DNA of 64,000 bases from Cohnella sp. SGD-V74 (GTDB taxonomy: Bacteria; Bacillota; Bacilli; Paenibacillales; Paenibacillaceae): assembly GCF_003001675.1 (NCBI RefSeq), contig NZ_PVYW01000022.1, forward strand, positions 93,896 to 157,895, given 5' to 3'. Each line of letters starts with the position of its first letter. Position 1 is the stretch's first letter. The position numbers and the translations under genes were made by a program. Shown piece by piece: positions 26,255 through 34,539 of this stretch. The notes under the pieces were generated by a model that was not told the DNA's origin, ran no database searches, and saw nothing but the letters and a program-made list of their open reading frames with translations.

Positions 26255-26913
26255 TTCCAGCCTCCATCTTCTTTGCGTTCCAAGGTAATGCAGCGGTCGA
26301 GATACTCCGCCATCTCCGTCAGGTTGTGCGTGACCATCACCACAGTCCGGCCGTAATCCTTGACCTGGGCCTGAAGCAGGCGATAAAATCCGAGCCGGCT
26401 TTCCTGGTCCATACCGGTCGTCGGCTCGTCCAGCACAAGCAGGTCCGGCTCCTGGGCAAGCGCCCTGGCGATACACACCTTCTGCTTCTGTCCGCCGGAC
26501 AATTCGCCGATCTTGCGATGGCGAAACTCCCACATTCCCACCTGCCGGATCGCATCCTCCGTCATCCGGCGGTCCTCTTGATCGAGCCTGCGCAGCCAGG
26601 AGCCTCTGGCATGTCTGCCGGAACGGACGAATTCCGTAACCGTGCTCGGGAACGCGCCGTTAAAAGCGGCGATCTGCTGCGGAACGTAACCGATCGCCAG
26701 CTTGCCGCCTCCGGCATTGCGCCGGGCCAATTCCACCGTGCCGCTCCAAGGCTTCAGCAGCCCCAGCATCAGCTTAAGCATCGTTGTTTTGGCGGCCCCG
26801 TTCTGACCCGAGATCGTCACGAATTCCCCGAAAAAAATATCGACGTTCGCCTGCTCCAGACATGGAACGTCCCCGTAACCGAAATTTACGTCTCGCAGCG
26901 ATACCATTCGCAT
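26206..26913 (-). CDS. znuC: Zinc ABC transporter ATPase
   Basis: 235 residues: Walker A GQNGAAKTT, Q-loop YVPQQ, signature LSGGQKQK, Walker B LLVLDEPTTGMD, H-loop VTHNL. The GAAKT form of Walker A (Ala in place of the usual second Gly) is, as far as I recall, normal for AdcC-type zinc ATPases. The ATG at 26913 was chosen, with AGGGGG upstream; an in-frame TTG at 26979 would abut the Zur box and lacks a ribosome site. It is the first gene of znuCBA. Confidence 0.9.
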   Translation of the reverse strand: MRMVSLRDVNFGYGDVPCLEQANVDIFFGEFVTISGQNGAAKTTMLKLMLGLLKPWSGTVELARRNAGGGKLAIGYVPQQIAAFNGAFPSTVTEFVRSGRHARGSWLRRLDQEDRRMTEDAIRQVGMWEFRHRKIGELSGGQKQKVCIARALAQEPDLLVLDEPTTGMDQESRLGFYRLLQAQVKDYGRTVVMVTHNLTEMAEYLDRCITLERKEDGGWKCCTTTSCSGHFAPVG

Positions 26914-26982
26914 AAGCGCGCGTTCCCCCTTCCTTCCGTCCGTCACCGCTTCGATCGTTCCGCTCCGGACTTTTTTCAAATT

Positions 26983-26997
26983 GCGTAATTATTACGA
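26983..26997 (-). promoter_or_regulatory. Zur box upstream of znuCBA
   Basis: TCGTAATAATTACGC on the minus strand differs from the Zur consensus TCGTAATNATTACGA at one position. It lies 70 bases upstream of the znuC start. Confidence 0.85.
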
Positions 26998-27061
26998 TTT
27001 TCAGTCATAAAAAAAGCGTTCCAAGGATGACCAAGCCGTGCCCGGCCATGCTTGCGGGAAA

Positions 27062-27211
27062 TTAGCGAGTTTCCCGGTGAAGCGTATATTTCTTGAGACG
27101 AGGACTATATTTGCGGAGCTCCAGACGGTTGGGGTGCGTTCTTTTGTTTTTCGAGGTCGTGTAGTTGCGATCTCCCGTTTCCGTGCAAGCCAGCGTGACG
27201 ATCACTCTCAT
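27062..27211 (-). CDS. rpmG: Ribosomal protein L33, zinc-independent (C-minus) form
   Basis: 49 residues starting MRVIVTLACTETGDRNYTTS, with the usual basic L33 tail (KNKRTHPNRLELRKYSPRLK). The two CxxC zinc pairs of the ordinary form are missing and only one Cys remains. Such C-minus paralogs are made under zinc starvation so that ribosomal zinc can be released. GGAGGTGAG precedes the ATG, and a Zur box lies 30 bases upstream. Confidence 0.93.
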   Translation of the reverse strand: MRVIVTLACTETGDRNYTTSKNKRTHPNRLELRKYSPRLKKYTLHRETR

Positions 27212-27240
27212 TACGCTCACCTCCTTCGTTCGTATTTAAT

Positions 27241-27255
27241 TGTAATTATTACGCA
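27241..27255 (-). promoter_or_regulatory. Zur box upstream of rpmG
   Basis: TGCGTAATAATTACA on the minus strand aligns with the Zur consensus TCGTAATNATTACGA with the central GTAATNATTAC intact. It lies 30 bases upstream of the rpmG start, overlapping the likely promoter. Confidence 0.75.
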
Positions 27256-27331
27256 TATAGAAAGCATAGCGCCTAAAGACCGGTCTGTCAACGTCTAGTC
27301 GGCAAAGCCGTAAAAGAATTTGAAGAAACAG

Positions 27332-27359
27332 GCCCCGATCGCAAGCGGCTGGGGACCGC
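27332..27359 (-). terminator. Possible terminator after zur
   Basis: On the minus strand GGTCCCC pairs with GGGGCC across a 14-base loop, followed by a T-rich but interrupted tract. It begins about 25 bases after the zur stop codon. Confidence 0.35.
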
Positions 27360-27384
27360 ATGCCGGAGCCGTTGGCGGGTTCCT

Positions 27385-27810
27385 TTATTGAAGCTGGCAC
27401 TCCTCGCACAGTCCGTATACTTCAAAACGGTGCCGCAAAACTTTGTAGTTGCCGGGCAGGTTCACGTTTTGCTCCATGGGGCAATATTCGAAGGGGAGCG
27501 TCTTCTCGCAGTTGACGCAGATCAAATGATGATGGTGGTGGGAAATGCAGTTCTCCCTGAACTTCAATCCGCCCTCCATAAAATAAAAATGCTCCAGAAC
27601 CCCCATCTCGCTAAGCATGCGGAGATTCCGATAGACGGTATCGAAGCTTACGCTCGGATAAGGGACGACCATCTGGTCGTAGACGTCTTTGGGGGACAGA
27701 TACCCGTCGTAATTCGCGAAAATGCCGGCCAGCGTCTTTCTCTGCTCGGTCACTCTCCAGCCGTTTCTGGACATCGTCTCCAGCATGTTTTTTACTTTGT
27801 CGTTCGCCAT
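27385..27810 (-). CDS. zur: Zur, zinc-responsive Fur-family repressor
   Basis: 141 residues, close to B. subtilis Zur. A winged helix (NGWRVTEQRKTLAGIFANYD, then SVSFDTVYRNLRMLSEMG) is followed by a dimerisation domain with the metal site in ENCISHHHHHLICVNCEKTL and the second CxxC pair in GLCEECQLQ at the end (structural zinc). Seven Zur operators within 17 kb make Zur the best reading over Fur or PerR. The ATG at 27810 gives the usual family start; a longer frame to 27948 would extend into the foldback element. It may be transcribed on its own; no Zur box is seen before it. Confidence 0.85.
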   Translation of the reverse strand: MANDKVKNMLETMSRNGWRVTEQRKTLAGIFANYDGYLSPKDVYDQMVVPYPSVSFDTVYRNLRMLSEMGVLEHFYFMEGGLKFRENCISHHHHHLICVNCEKTLPFEYCPMEQNVNLPGNYKVLRHRFEVYGLCEECQLQ

Positions 27811-27925
27811 TTCCGCCCCAACCGTTCCCTTCGCCCGAAATTTGCAGATTTCGCAGCGGACATTGTCTATCCTTCGTATTTTACCAAGAACGAGGACATT
27901 TGTCATATGGCTCGACGTGAGGGGC

Positions 27926-28205
27926 GGGTTGTCTCCTAAGGAGGGCAACCATTTGATTGATCGATGAACATATACCGGGGTATGTATCTCCTTACGCTAC
28001 AATGCACCCCAGAAAGTGACGAGAAGCTTCGCAGCTTATTCCGATTACTTTCCGGGGACCCCGAAGCAAGGTCATGAAATTTGGAATCGATTAACCCGTG
28101 ACAGGGTAATTTCATGACCGTATGAGGCAGACGCTTCGCTCTTCAGGAGATACATACCCCTATTTCTATTTCGATCCTTCAAATGGTCTAACTTAGGAGA
28201 CACCC
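27926..28205. repeat. Foldback (MITE-like) element with nested inverted repeats
   Basis: This 280-base stretch fills most of the 403-base gap between zur and the acetyltransferase gene and holds no gene. Its ends are imperfect inverted repeats about 65 bases long: GTCTCCTAAG, then ACCATTTGA..GATCGA, then a perfect 16-bp arm GGGGTATGTATCTCCT (27977-27992, partner 28145-28160). Inside is a second perfect 12-bp inverted repeat, GGTCATGAAATT (28070-28081, partner 28108-28119). No clear target-site duplication was found. A non-autonomous mobile element is the likeliest reading; a long structured RNA leader is an alternative. Confidence 0.6.
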
Positions 28206-28213
28206 ACTGGAGT

Positions 28214-28732
28214 TCAGCCCTCGTCGAGTTTTTTGCTCATATGCGCGATCTGATCCGACTCCCAATACCGTTCCTGGTATCCCCGGGACTGCCAGAACGG
28301 GTAACCTCCCGGCAAATGCAAAGACGTGTGCAGGCAGCTTTCCGTATAGCCGGCCTCTCTGGCAAACCTCTCGGCCTCGGCATACAGCCGGCTCCCCAGG
28401 CCGCTTCTGCGCCGATCGGGACGGATGTAGAATTTGACGATTTCGCAGACCGGACCGCCGCCGATCGTCGGCTCCACCTCCGGGAACCGCCTGTCGTACG
28501 GTCGAACGGCCGCCGTGCCGAGCAGAGCTCCGTCCGCATCCTCCGCGATCAGGAAGACGGCGTTCTCCGGACCCGCGTAGACTTCTTCGAAGAAAAACAA
28601 ATCCCGCGGGTTCTCCTCGTAAGCGCCTTTCGGATACAAGTCCCGCATCAGCGCCAGAACAAACTCCGTTATGTCACGCCTCCTCTCCGGACCAGCAACC
28701 GCAATTCGATATTCCGCAGATGACTTCACCAT
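28214..28732 (-). CDS. GNAT-family N-acetyltransferase
   Basis: 172 residues with the GNAT core: a strand ending IVKFYIRPDRRRSGLGSRLY (acetyl-CoA-binding RxxGxG/A form) and a final LPGGYPFWQSRGYQERYW. The ATG at 28732 has AAGGAG at a spacing of 6 inside the end of the exporter gene, so the two are translationally coupled. It is the last gene of the nine-gene Zur-controlled operon and may acetylate the metallophore, a precursor of it, or the compound as a means of self-protection (inference). Confidence 0.85.
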   Translation of the reverse strand: MVKSSAEYRIAVAGPERRRDITEFVLALMRDLYPKGAYEENPRDLFFFEEVYAGPENAVFLIAEDADGALLGTAAVRPYDRRFPEVEPTIGGGPVCEIVKFYIRPDRRRSGLGSRLYAEAERFAREAGYTESCLHTSLHLPGGYPFWQSRGYQERYWESDQIAHMSKKLDEG

Positions 28733-28746
28733 CAACTTCTCCTTTT

Positions 28747-29946
28747 TCATGCGCTTGCAGCGACTCGGTCTGCGCCTCTAGACTTCCGGTTTGCCCCCCA
28801 GGCTATGCCTGCGCAAACGACGGCCAATACGGCGCTAGCCTTGTACATCGCGCCATAAGAATACAGGTCGGCAACGTGTCCCATCCCCGCGCCGCCCAGC
28901 GATACGCCAAGATCGGCCATCGCGATAAACCATCCGATCAAGACATTCCTGGAGGCTCTCGGCAGAACGAACGTCAAATACGAGATCAACGTCGGATACA
29001 ACGTCGCCTGAGCCAGGCCGATCAGCACGGCCGCGCCGTAGAGCCCCGCCGGCCCCAACGCCGGAGACAGAGACAGCAATGCCGCCCCCGCGGCGCAACA
29101 GAGGCACACCGTCCCCACAAACCCCGGATGCCACCTGCCGTCGGACGGAAGCCTCTTGCTGGACGCGAAACGGACGACGACGATCACGGAAGCCTGGAGC
29201 ATGAGAAACACCCCGGCATTTCCGTACGGAATCTCCCCGGCATACAGCGGTATGAACGTAGAGACGGAGCCGAATACGACGGAAACGAACAGCATCAGCA
29301 GGCAGCAGATCCACAGCGGCCCGAGTCTGCCCCTTCGCTTCGATTCGCCGGATGATGGATTGCCGTCCGAAGATTCCGCGGGCGAAACATGCTGCAGCCT
29401 GGCATAAAAGCCGAACCAGCCGGTCCCCGCGGCAATGGCGATCATGACGAGCGTAAAGGCGCTCATGCCGCCCCAGTTCCACAAGCCGATCGCGAGAATG
29501 GGTCCGGCAATCGTCGGCATGTACGTAAACAGCGAATAAAGCGATATTCCCCGCGAGCGCTCTTGCTCCGGCAAGGCATCGATAATCCCGATCTGAAGCG
29601 CCATCGAGAAAAATGCGGTGCATATCCCCTGCATGACGCGGGCCGCCATGTAGCCTTCCAGCCCGGACACCGTGTACAGAAGCAGTGCGGCACCGTTCAC
29701 GACGAGCAAGATACGCAAGATGATCTCCGGACCGAACTTGTGAATCAGGCGCCCCGCCCAAGGGCGGAAAAACATGCAGGTAAACATATAAGTGCCCATA
29801 ATCAGCCCGATCTGCCCGTTGCTCGCGCCGAGCGCTTCTCCGCGCAGCGGAAGGATGACGTTAAGAATCGAATTGGCGCTGAAAAACAGCAACGCGAGCA
29901 TGTATAAACGCAAAAAGGGCCTCGATAGGGCGTTGCTGAGCGGCAT
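28747..29946 (-). CDS. MFS transporter, CntE-like probable metallophore exporter
   Basis: 399 residues, about 12 membrane helices, with the MFS loop RPWAGRLIHKFGPE after helix 2. The sequence resembles the exporter group that includes CntE of the staphylopine system, but function rests mainly on position: it follows the SbnA-like biosynthetic gene in a Zur-controlled operon that also carries an importer. It would carry the finished chelator out of the cell. Its gene lies 28 bases downstream of the PLP enzyme gene. Confidence 0.8.
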   Translation of the reverse strand: MPLSNALSRPFLRLYMLALLFFSANSILNVILPLRGEALGASNGQIGLIMGTYMFTCMFFRPWAGRLIHKFGPEIILRILLVVNGAALLLYTVSGLEGYMAARVMQGICTAFFSMALQIGIIDALPEQERSRGISLYSLFTYMPTIAGPILAIGLWNWGGMSAFTLVMIAIAAGTGWFGFYARLQHVSPAESSDGNPSSGESKRRGRLGPLWICCLLMLFVSVVFGSVSTFIPLYAGEIPYGNAGVFLMLQASVIVVVRFASSKRLPSDGRWHPGFVGTVCLCCAAGAALLSLSPALGPAGLYGAAVLIGLAQATLYPTLISYLTFVLPRASRNVLIGWFIAMADLGVSLGGAGMGHVADLYSYGAMYKASAVLAVVCAGIAWGANRKSRGADRVAASA

Positions 29947-29974
29947 TGCGACAATCTCCGCCTTCCGTTGTAGT

Positions 29975-31108
29975 TTATTCGGGGACGGCCGTCCCGAGGC
30001 CGAGCCTGGAGTTTCGCAGCTCCGCGTTCAGGAGAAGCGTCGATTCCGGAACGTCAAGCTTCGCGGTCAGCTCCGGCCTGTAATTGCCGGCAGGCTTGCC
30101 GCTCCACGGTCGCAGCTGCCGCGCCGCTTCCCGGATCTCGGCGACGTCCGCGTACGCGGCGAATCCTTGACTGTCCATCCATTCGTCGTTAAACAGCGTT
30201 TGAACGTAACGGTCTCCTCCGTCCGAGACCATGCACACGACGCGCTGCCCGGGCTTCAGCTCCTGGGCGATCTTAAGCGCGACCAGAGCGCAGGCCCCGC
30301 TCGAAGGTCCCATCAGGATACCTTCGTTGCGGGCGAACGCTCTCGCCGAGAGAAAAGCCTGCTCGTCGGCCACCTTGTAGACGCTGTCCACGTCTTCGAC
30401 ATTCAGATTGTCCGGCGTCCAGCTGAGCCCGATTCCGGGAATGCGGTAAGCCTCCGCGTCCCCTCCGAAGATCGTGGAGCCGACGGCATCGACGCCGACG
30501 ACCTGCGCCTCGGGCACATAGGTTTTCAAATACCGCGAAATTCCGCCCAGCTGTCCGCCCGTGCTCACCGCGGTCACGAAAGCGGCCAGCCGGCCGGAGC
30601 AAGCCTCCACAATCTCGCGGGCCGTCGTGCGAAAATGCGCCTCGCTGTTCAGCAGGTTAAAGCATTGGTCCGGCCGGTAGCTATTCTCGATTTCCCTGGC
30701 CAGCCGATTGGCCAGCGAGATTCTCGTCTTGTGATAGCTGCCGGAATCGTCCTGCTCCGTCACGACGATCACTTCCGCGCCGAAGCCCTTCAGCAGCGCG
30801 AGATTGGCGCTTGTCGTCTTGGGATCGACCAGGATGACCACCCGGTAGCCTTTGGCGGCCCCGATCATCGCCAGCGAAATGCCGAAATTGCCGCTGGACG
30901 ACTCGATAATCGTGCCTCCGGGCTTCAACCAGCCTCTGCGCTCGGCTTCTTCGACGATGAACAGCGCGGCTCGATCCTTGATGCTGCCGCCCGGATTGTA
31001 ACGCTCGTATTTGAATAAAAGCTGACCCTCGTCCGCTCGATTGCTGTTAGGAGATGTGAGAAGTGGAGTGTTGCCGACGGTTTCCAAAATATTGGCGATC
31101 ACGATCAT
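29975..31108 (-). CDS. SbnA-like PLP-dependent enzyme (cysteine-synthase fold)
   Basis: 377 residues of fold-type II. The PLP lysine is in YNPGGSIKDRA, the substrate loop is ESSSGNFGISLA, and a phosphate-binding STGG motif follows. Features such as the opening of the GVDAVGSTIFGG stretch and RIPGIGLSWTPDNL match SbnA, which joins O-phosphoserine to glutamate in staphyloferrin B synthesis, better than CysK. It would therefore build a C-N bond between a serine-derived unit and an amino acid to make a diamine-carboxylate scaffold. No SbnB-type dehydrogenase gene lies beside it, so the adduct may be used directly. A C-terminal extension of about 40 residues is present. It lies 12 bases after the ATPase gene. 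Confidence 0.8.
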   Translation of the reverse strand: MIVIANILETVGNTPLLTSPNSNRADEGQLLFKYERYNPGGSIKDRAALFIVEEAERRGWLKPGGTIIESSSGNFGISLAMIGAAKGYRVVILVDPKTTSANLALLKGFGAEVIVVTEQDDSGSYHKTRISLANRLAREIENSYRPDQCFNLLNSEAHFRTTAREIVEACSGRLAAFVTAVSTGGQLGGISRYLKTYVPEAQVVGVDAVGSTIFGGDAEAYRIPGIGLSWTPDNLNVEDVDSVYKVADEQAFLSARAFARNEGILMGPSSGACALVALKIAQELKPGQRVVCMVSDGGDRYVQTLFNDEWMDSQGFAAYADVAEIREAARQLRPWSGKPAGNYRPELTAKLDVPESTLLLNAELRNSRLGLGTAVPE

Positions 31109-31120
31109 CCTTCCCTTCCT

Positions 31121-32728
31121 TTAGACAAGACCGTCCTCCATATCGCCGGCGCATTTGAGCAGCAATTGGGTGTGCGGCTGACGGCTTTCGTGAAGCCGTC
31201 CGCTCTCCTGCTTCCGCTCTCCGAAGCTCCCGTTGCTCATCACCGCGATATGGTGACAGAACGCGCGCAGCACCCGAATGTCATGCGAAATCATCAGAAT
31301 GGAAAAGCCGAATTGCCTCTGCAGACGCTGCAGCAGCTCCAAAATCTGCGCCTGGACGCTCATGTCCAGCGCGGACACCGCTTCGTCGCAGATGAGAATG
31401 TCCGGCCTCAGCACCAGCGCCCGGGCAATCGCGATGCGCTGGCATTGGCCCGTGCTGAGCTGCGGAGGCCGCCTCGTCAGCGCTTCGTCGGCAATGCCCA
31501 CTTCGTGCAGGTAATACGCGGCGAGCGCCTCCCGCTCCTCCTTGCCGCCGATCCGCAAATATTGCAGCGGCTCCTGCACGAGCTGGAGCGCGGTGCGCCC
31601 CGGATTCAGGCTCGCCCGGGCATCCTGGAAGACGAGCTGGATCCGCTTGCTTGTCTCGCGCCTGGCCTTCCCCTTCAAATGCCCGATGTCCGCTCCCCGA
31701 AGCAAAATACGCCCTTCGCTAGGCCGCTCCAGACCGGCGACGCACTTGGCCAGCGTGGACTTGCCGCAGCCGCTCTGTCCCAGAATGCCGAGAATTTCCC
31801 GCTCGTTCAACGTCAAGTCTACCTGCCGCAGCACGCGTTTTTTTCCGCCGAACGTTTTGCTTAGCCGGACAATTTCCAGCACGGGTTTTCCGGCTGCAGG
31901 CGGCAAACCGCGCGCCGGCCTGGCAATCCGGTTTCGCGCCGCGAGCAGCTCGCGCGTGTAGGCGGACCCCGGCCTGGTCAACACGGTCCTCGTCTCCCCT
32001 TCCTCTTCAATAACCCCCTTGTTCAGAACGATGACCCGATTGCCGACGGCATTGGCGACCGCAATGTCGTGGGTGATCAGCAGCACGGTCAAGCCCATCT
32101 CCCGCTGCAGCTTCCGCAGCAGATCCAGCACTTCTTTCTGGCTTACGGTATCGAGCGCAGACGTCGGTTCGTCCGCGACGAGCACGGCAGGCTCGAGACA
32201 CAGCGCCAAAGCCAGGCAAATCCGTTGGCACATCCCCCCGCTCAATTGGAACGGATAGCACTCCAGAATGTGCCGGACGTCTTTGAAATTCAGCCTCTCC
32301 AGCATGGCGACGCTGATCGCTGCCGCTCCCTCCGCGGAGGCCAAGCCGTGATAGAGCAGGCTTTCCTTGAAATGATCCTTGATTTTCATAACGGGATTAA
32401 GCGCCGATTGGGCGTCCTGGAAAAGCATCGCGATGCCTCTCCCGCGAATTCGCTCCCAGGGAATCCCGGGCTTGCCCAAGTCGGGAATCCGCTCGGCGCC
32501 GACCCGCAAGGAACCTCCTCCTATGCGGGCCGACGGGGGCAGCATGCCGGTAACGGCTTTGGCGATCGTCGATTTCCCCGACCCGCTCTCCCCCAGCAGA
32601 ACGAGAATCTCGCCTTTTCCCAGCTTGAAATCCAGCGAATTCAGAACGGTCGTTCTTCGTCCGTTCTGCTCGTAGGCGACCTGCAAGCCTTTCACTTCCA
32701 ATGCCTCGGCACGATTATCGGACGACAT
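31121..32728 (-). CDS. Double ABC ATPase (DppD-DppF type fused) of the metallophore importer
   Basis: 535 residues with two complete ATPase modules. Module 1 has Walker A GESGSGKST, signature LSGGMCQR and Walker B VLVADEPTSALD. Module 2 (from about residue 285) has GQSGCGKST, signature LSTGQCQR and ILICDEAVSALD. Both are of the peptide/nickel (oligopeptide) class. The second signature is LSTGQ rather than LSGGQ, so the two sites may be unequal. Fusion of the two ATPases is uncommon here, since the second importer at 38761-43743 has them as separate genes. TAGGAGG precedes the ATG at 32728. Confidence 0.87.
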   Translation of the reverse strand: MSSDNRAEALEVKGLQVAYEQNGRRTTVLNSLDFKLGKGEILVLLGESGSGKSTIAKAVTGMLPPSARIGGGSLRVGAERIPDLGKPGIPWERIRGRGIAMLFQDAQSALNPVMKIKDHFKESLLYHGLASAEGAAAISVAMLERLNFKDVRHILECYPFQLSGGMCQRICLALALCLEPAVLVADEPTSALDTVSQKEVLDLLRKLQREMGLTVLLITHDIAVANAVGNRVIVLNKGVIEEEGETRTVLTRPGSAYTRELLAARNRIARPARGLPPAAGKPVLEIVRLSKTFGGKKRVLRQVDLTLNEREILGILGQSGCGKSTLAKCVAGLERPSEGRILLRGADIGHLKGKARRETSKRIQLVFQDARASLNPGRTALQLVQEPLQYLRIGGKEEREALAAYYLHEVGIADEALTRRPPQLSTGQCQRIAIARALVLRPDILICDEAVSALDMSVQAQILELLQRLQRQFGFSILMISHDIRVLRAFCHHIAVMSNGSFGERKQESGRLHESRQPHTQLLLKCAGDMEDGLV

Positions 32729-32738
32729 GTCGGGCCTC

Positions 32739-33575
32739 CTATAGCTCCAGTTTTTCATAAGGGTCCAGCCGGTCGCGCAGCCCTTCCCCGATCAGGTTAA
32801 AGGCCAGTACGGTCGCGACGATAAAAGCCGCCGGGCCGATCAGAATATGCGGCGCCTGGAAGAAATGGGCGCGGCCGTCCGCCAGCATGCTGCCCCATTC
32901 GGGTGCAGGCGGCTGCGCGCCCAGTCCGAGGAAGGACAGCGCCGCGATGGACAGAATGAGCGTACCCAGCTCGAAGGTGGCCAGAATCAGCACCGGGCTG
33001 ATCGCTTTGGGAAGCAGCTCCTTGCGCATAATCGCCAGATTCGAGGCGCCCAACACTTTCGCCGCCGCATAAGACGTTTCGTTCTTGGCGTGCAGCACGA
33101 CGCTGCGGGTCAGACGGGCGAAGCTCACCCACCATACCGATACGACGGCCAGCAGCAAATGAACCAGCCCCGTGCCGAACAGTCCGGCGATGACCATGGC
33201 GAACACCATGAAGGGAAAGGCCAGCAGCACGTCGATGATTCGCATCAGAATGTGGTCGAGCGCCGAGCCGTGAAACATCCCAGCCGCCATGCCGACCAGC
33301 AGCCCGATCGCCAAAGCCGCGCACAACGCCAGCAGCGACGACAGCAGCGTCGTCTGCCCGCCGTGCAGCGTGCGGGACAGAATATCCCGGCCGAAGCGAT
33401 CCGTGCCCAGCCAATGCTTCTCGCTCGGCTTCTCCAGACGCTCGGCCGCGTTTTGCGCCACGGGGTCGTAAGGAGCCAGCAAAGGCGCGCCAAGGATGGC
33501 AATCGCGAGGATCGCCAGCACGACAAGGCCGATAATCAGGCTTGCCGGATTTTTGGAATTAAGCCTTCTCTTCAC
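32739..33575 (-). CDS. DppC/NikC-type ABC permease of the metallophore importer
   Basis: 278 residues, six helices, with the family features HWLGTDRFGRDILSR near the N-terminus and the EAA-type loop (ASNLAIMRKELLPKAISPVL). The start is GTG at 33575, with GGGGAGG 5-6 bases upstream. The gene overlaps the preceding permease by 17 bases, so the two are coupled. It probably forms the second half of the channel for the metal-loaded chelator. Confidence 0.88.
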   Translation of the reverse strand: MKRRLNSKNPASLIIGLVVLAILAIAILGAPLLAPYDPVAQNAAERLEKPSEKHWLGTDRFGRDILSRTLHGGQTTLLSSLLALCAALAIGLLVGMAAGMFHGSALDHILMRIIDVLLAFPFMVFAMVIAGLFGTGLVHLLLAVVSVWWVSFARLTRSVVLHAKNETSYAAAKVLGASNLAIMRKELLPKAISPVLILATFELGTLILSIAALSFLGLGAQPPAPEWGSMLADGRAHFFQAPHILIGPAAFIVATVLAFNLIGEGLRDRLDPYEKLEL

Positions 33576-34530
33576 GGCCTGCCTCCCCTTTGTGATGGAT
33601 TCGCGGGTCAAGCGCGCTGTAAACGACATCCACAAGAAAATGAATCAGAACGACCATCAATACCGCCACGAGCGCGTAGCCCTGGATGACCGGATAATCT
33701 TTGACCAGAATGCTGTCCAGGGCATACTTGCCGATGCCCGGCCAGGAGAAAATGCTTTCGATGACGACGGCTCCGCCGATCAAGCCGGCGAAGCTCAGCG
33801 CTACCATCGTGACTAGAGGAATGAGCGCGTTCCTGGCGGCATGCCGGACGACGCGCTTGCGGTCCAGTCCCCGCGACTGGGCGGACGACACATAGATTTT
33901 GCCGAATTCGGTCAACAGATTGGCTCTCATGATACGAACGAGCTGCGGAGCGCCGAGAACGCCCAAGGTGAGCGCCGGCAGCCACAGCCTGGCCGCGCTG
34001 AAGTCGCTGCTGATTTCGTAGACGCCGTATTTCACGGCGAACAGGGCCAGCGCGACCAGGCCGACGACAAAAGCCGGCGTGGACGCCAGCGCGACGCAAG
34101 CGACGCGAATGAGCTGGTCGGCCAGCTTGCCCGACCGGAGCGCCGCGACCATTCCGAAGATCAGTCCCAGCGCGATCTGGACGAGCAGCGCCGACAGCGA
34201 CAGTGTAACGGTAGCTGGCAGCCTGGCCGCGATCTCCGAGCCGACCTGCTTGCCGGTAAAGATCGACGTGCCCAGATCCCCTTGCGCCAGCCGGCCCAGC
34301 CACGTAACATACTGCACGGCGATGTTTCGATCCAGCCCCAATTCCGCGCGCAGCTCCGCCACCTTCTCGTCGTAGGCACTCGTTCCCTGCGCTGCGATTT
34401 CGCCGGGATGCCCCAGCATCAGCCGCACCGGGTCGCCCGGAGCCAGACGGATCAGGGCGAAAATGATCAGCGTGGCAAAAAACAGCGTAAGCAGCGCCTC
34501 CAGCAGTTTGCGCAATAGCACGGTATGCAT
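33559..34530 (-). CDS. DppB/NikB-type ABC permease of the metallophore importer
   Basis: 323 residues with the family opening LIIFALIRLAPGDPVRLMLG, six helices, and the EAA loop SSAQSRGLDRKRVVRHAARN. The start follows the binding-protein stop by only 9 bases and has a weak ribosome site, suggesting coupled translation. Confidence 0.9.
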   Translation of the reverse strand: MHTVLLRKLLEALLTLFFATLIIFALIRLAPGDPVRLMLGHPGEIAAQGTSAYDEKVAELRAELGLDRNIAVQYVTWLGRLAQGDLGTSIFTGKQVGSEIAARLPATVTLSLSALLVQIALGLIFGMVAALRSGKLADQLIRVACVALASTPAFVVGLVALALFAVKYGVYEISSDFSAARLWLPALTLGVLGAPQLVRIMRANLLTEFGKIYVSSAQSRGLDRKRVVRHAARNALIPLVTMVALSFAGLIGGAVVIESIFSWPGIGKYALDSILVKDYPVIQGYALVAVLMVVLIHFLVDVVYSALDPRIHHKGEAGREEKA

Positions 34531-34539
34531 GGCGGTCGA

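Noticed and set aside
26206..26913. Defective Walker A (GAAKT) in the zinc ATPase
   Set aside because: As far as I recall this variant is usual in AdcC/ZnuC-type ATPases of Firmicutes, and the other motifs are intact.
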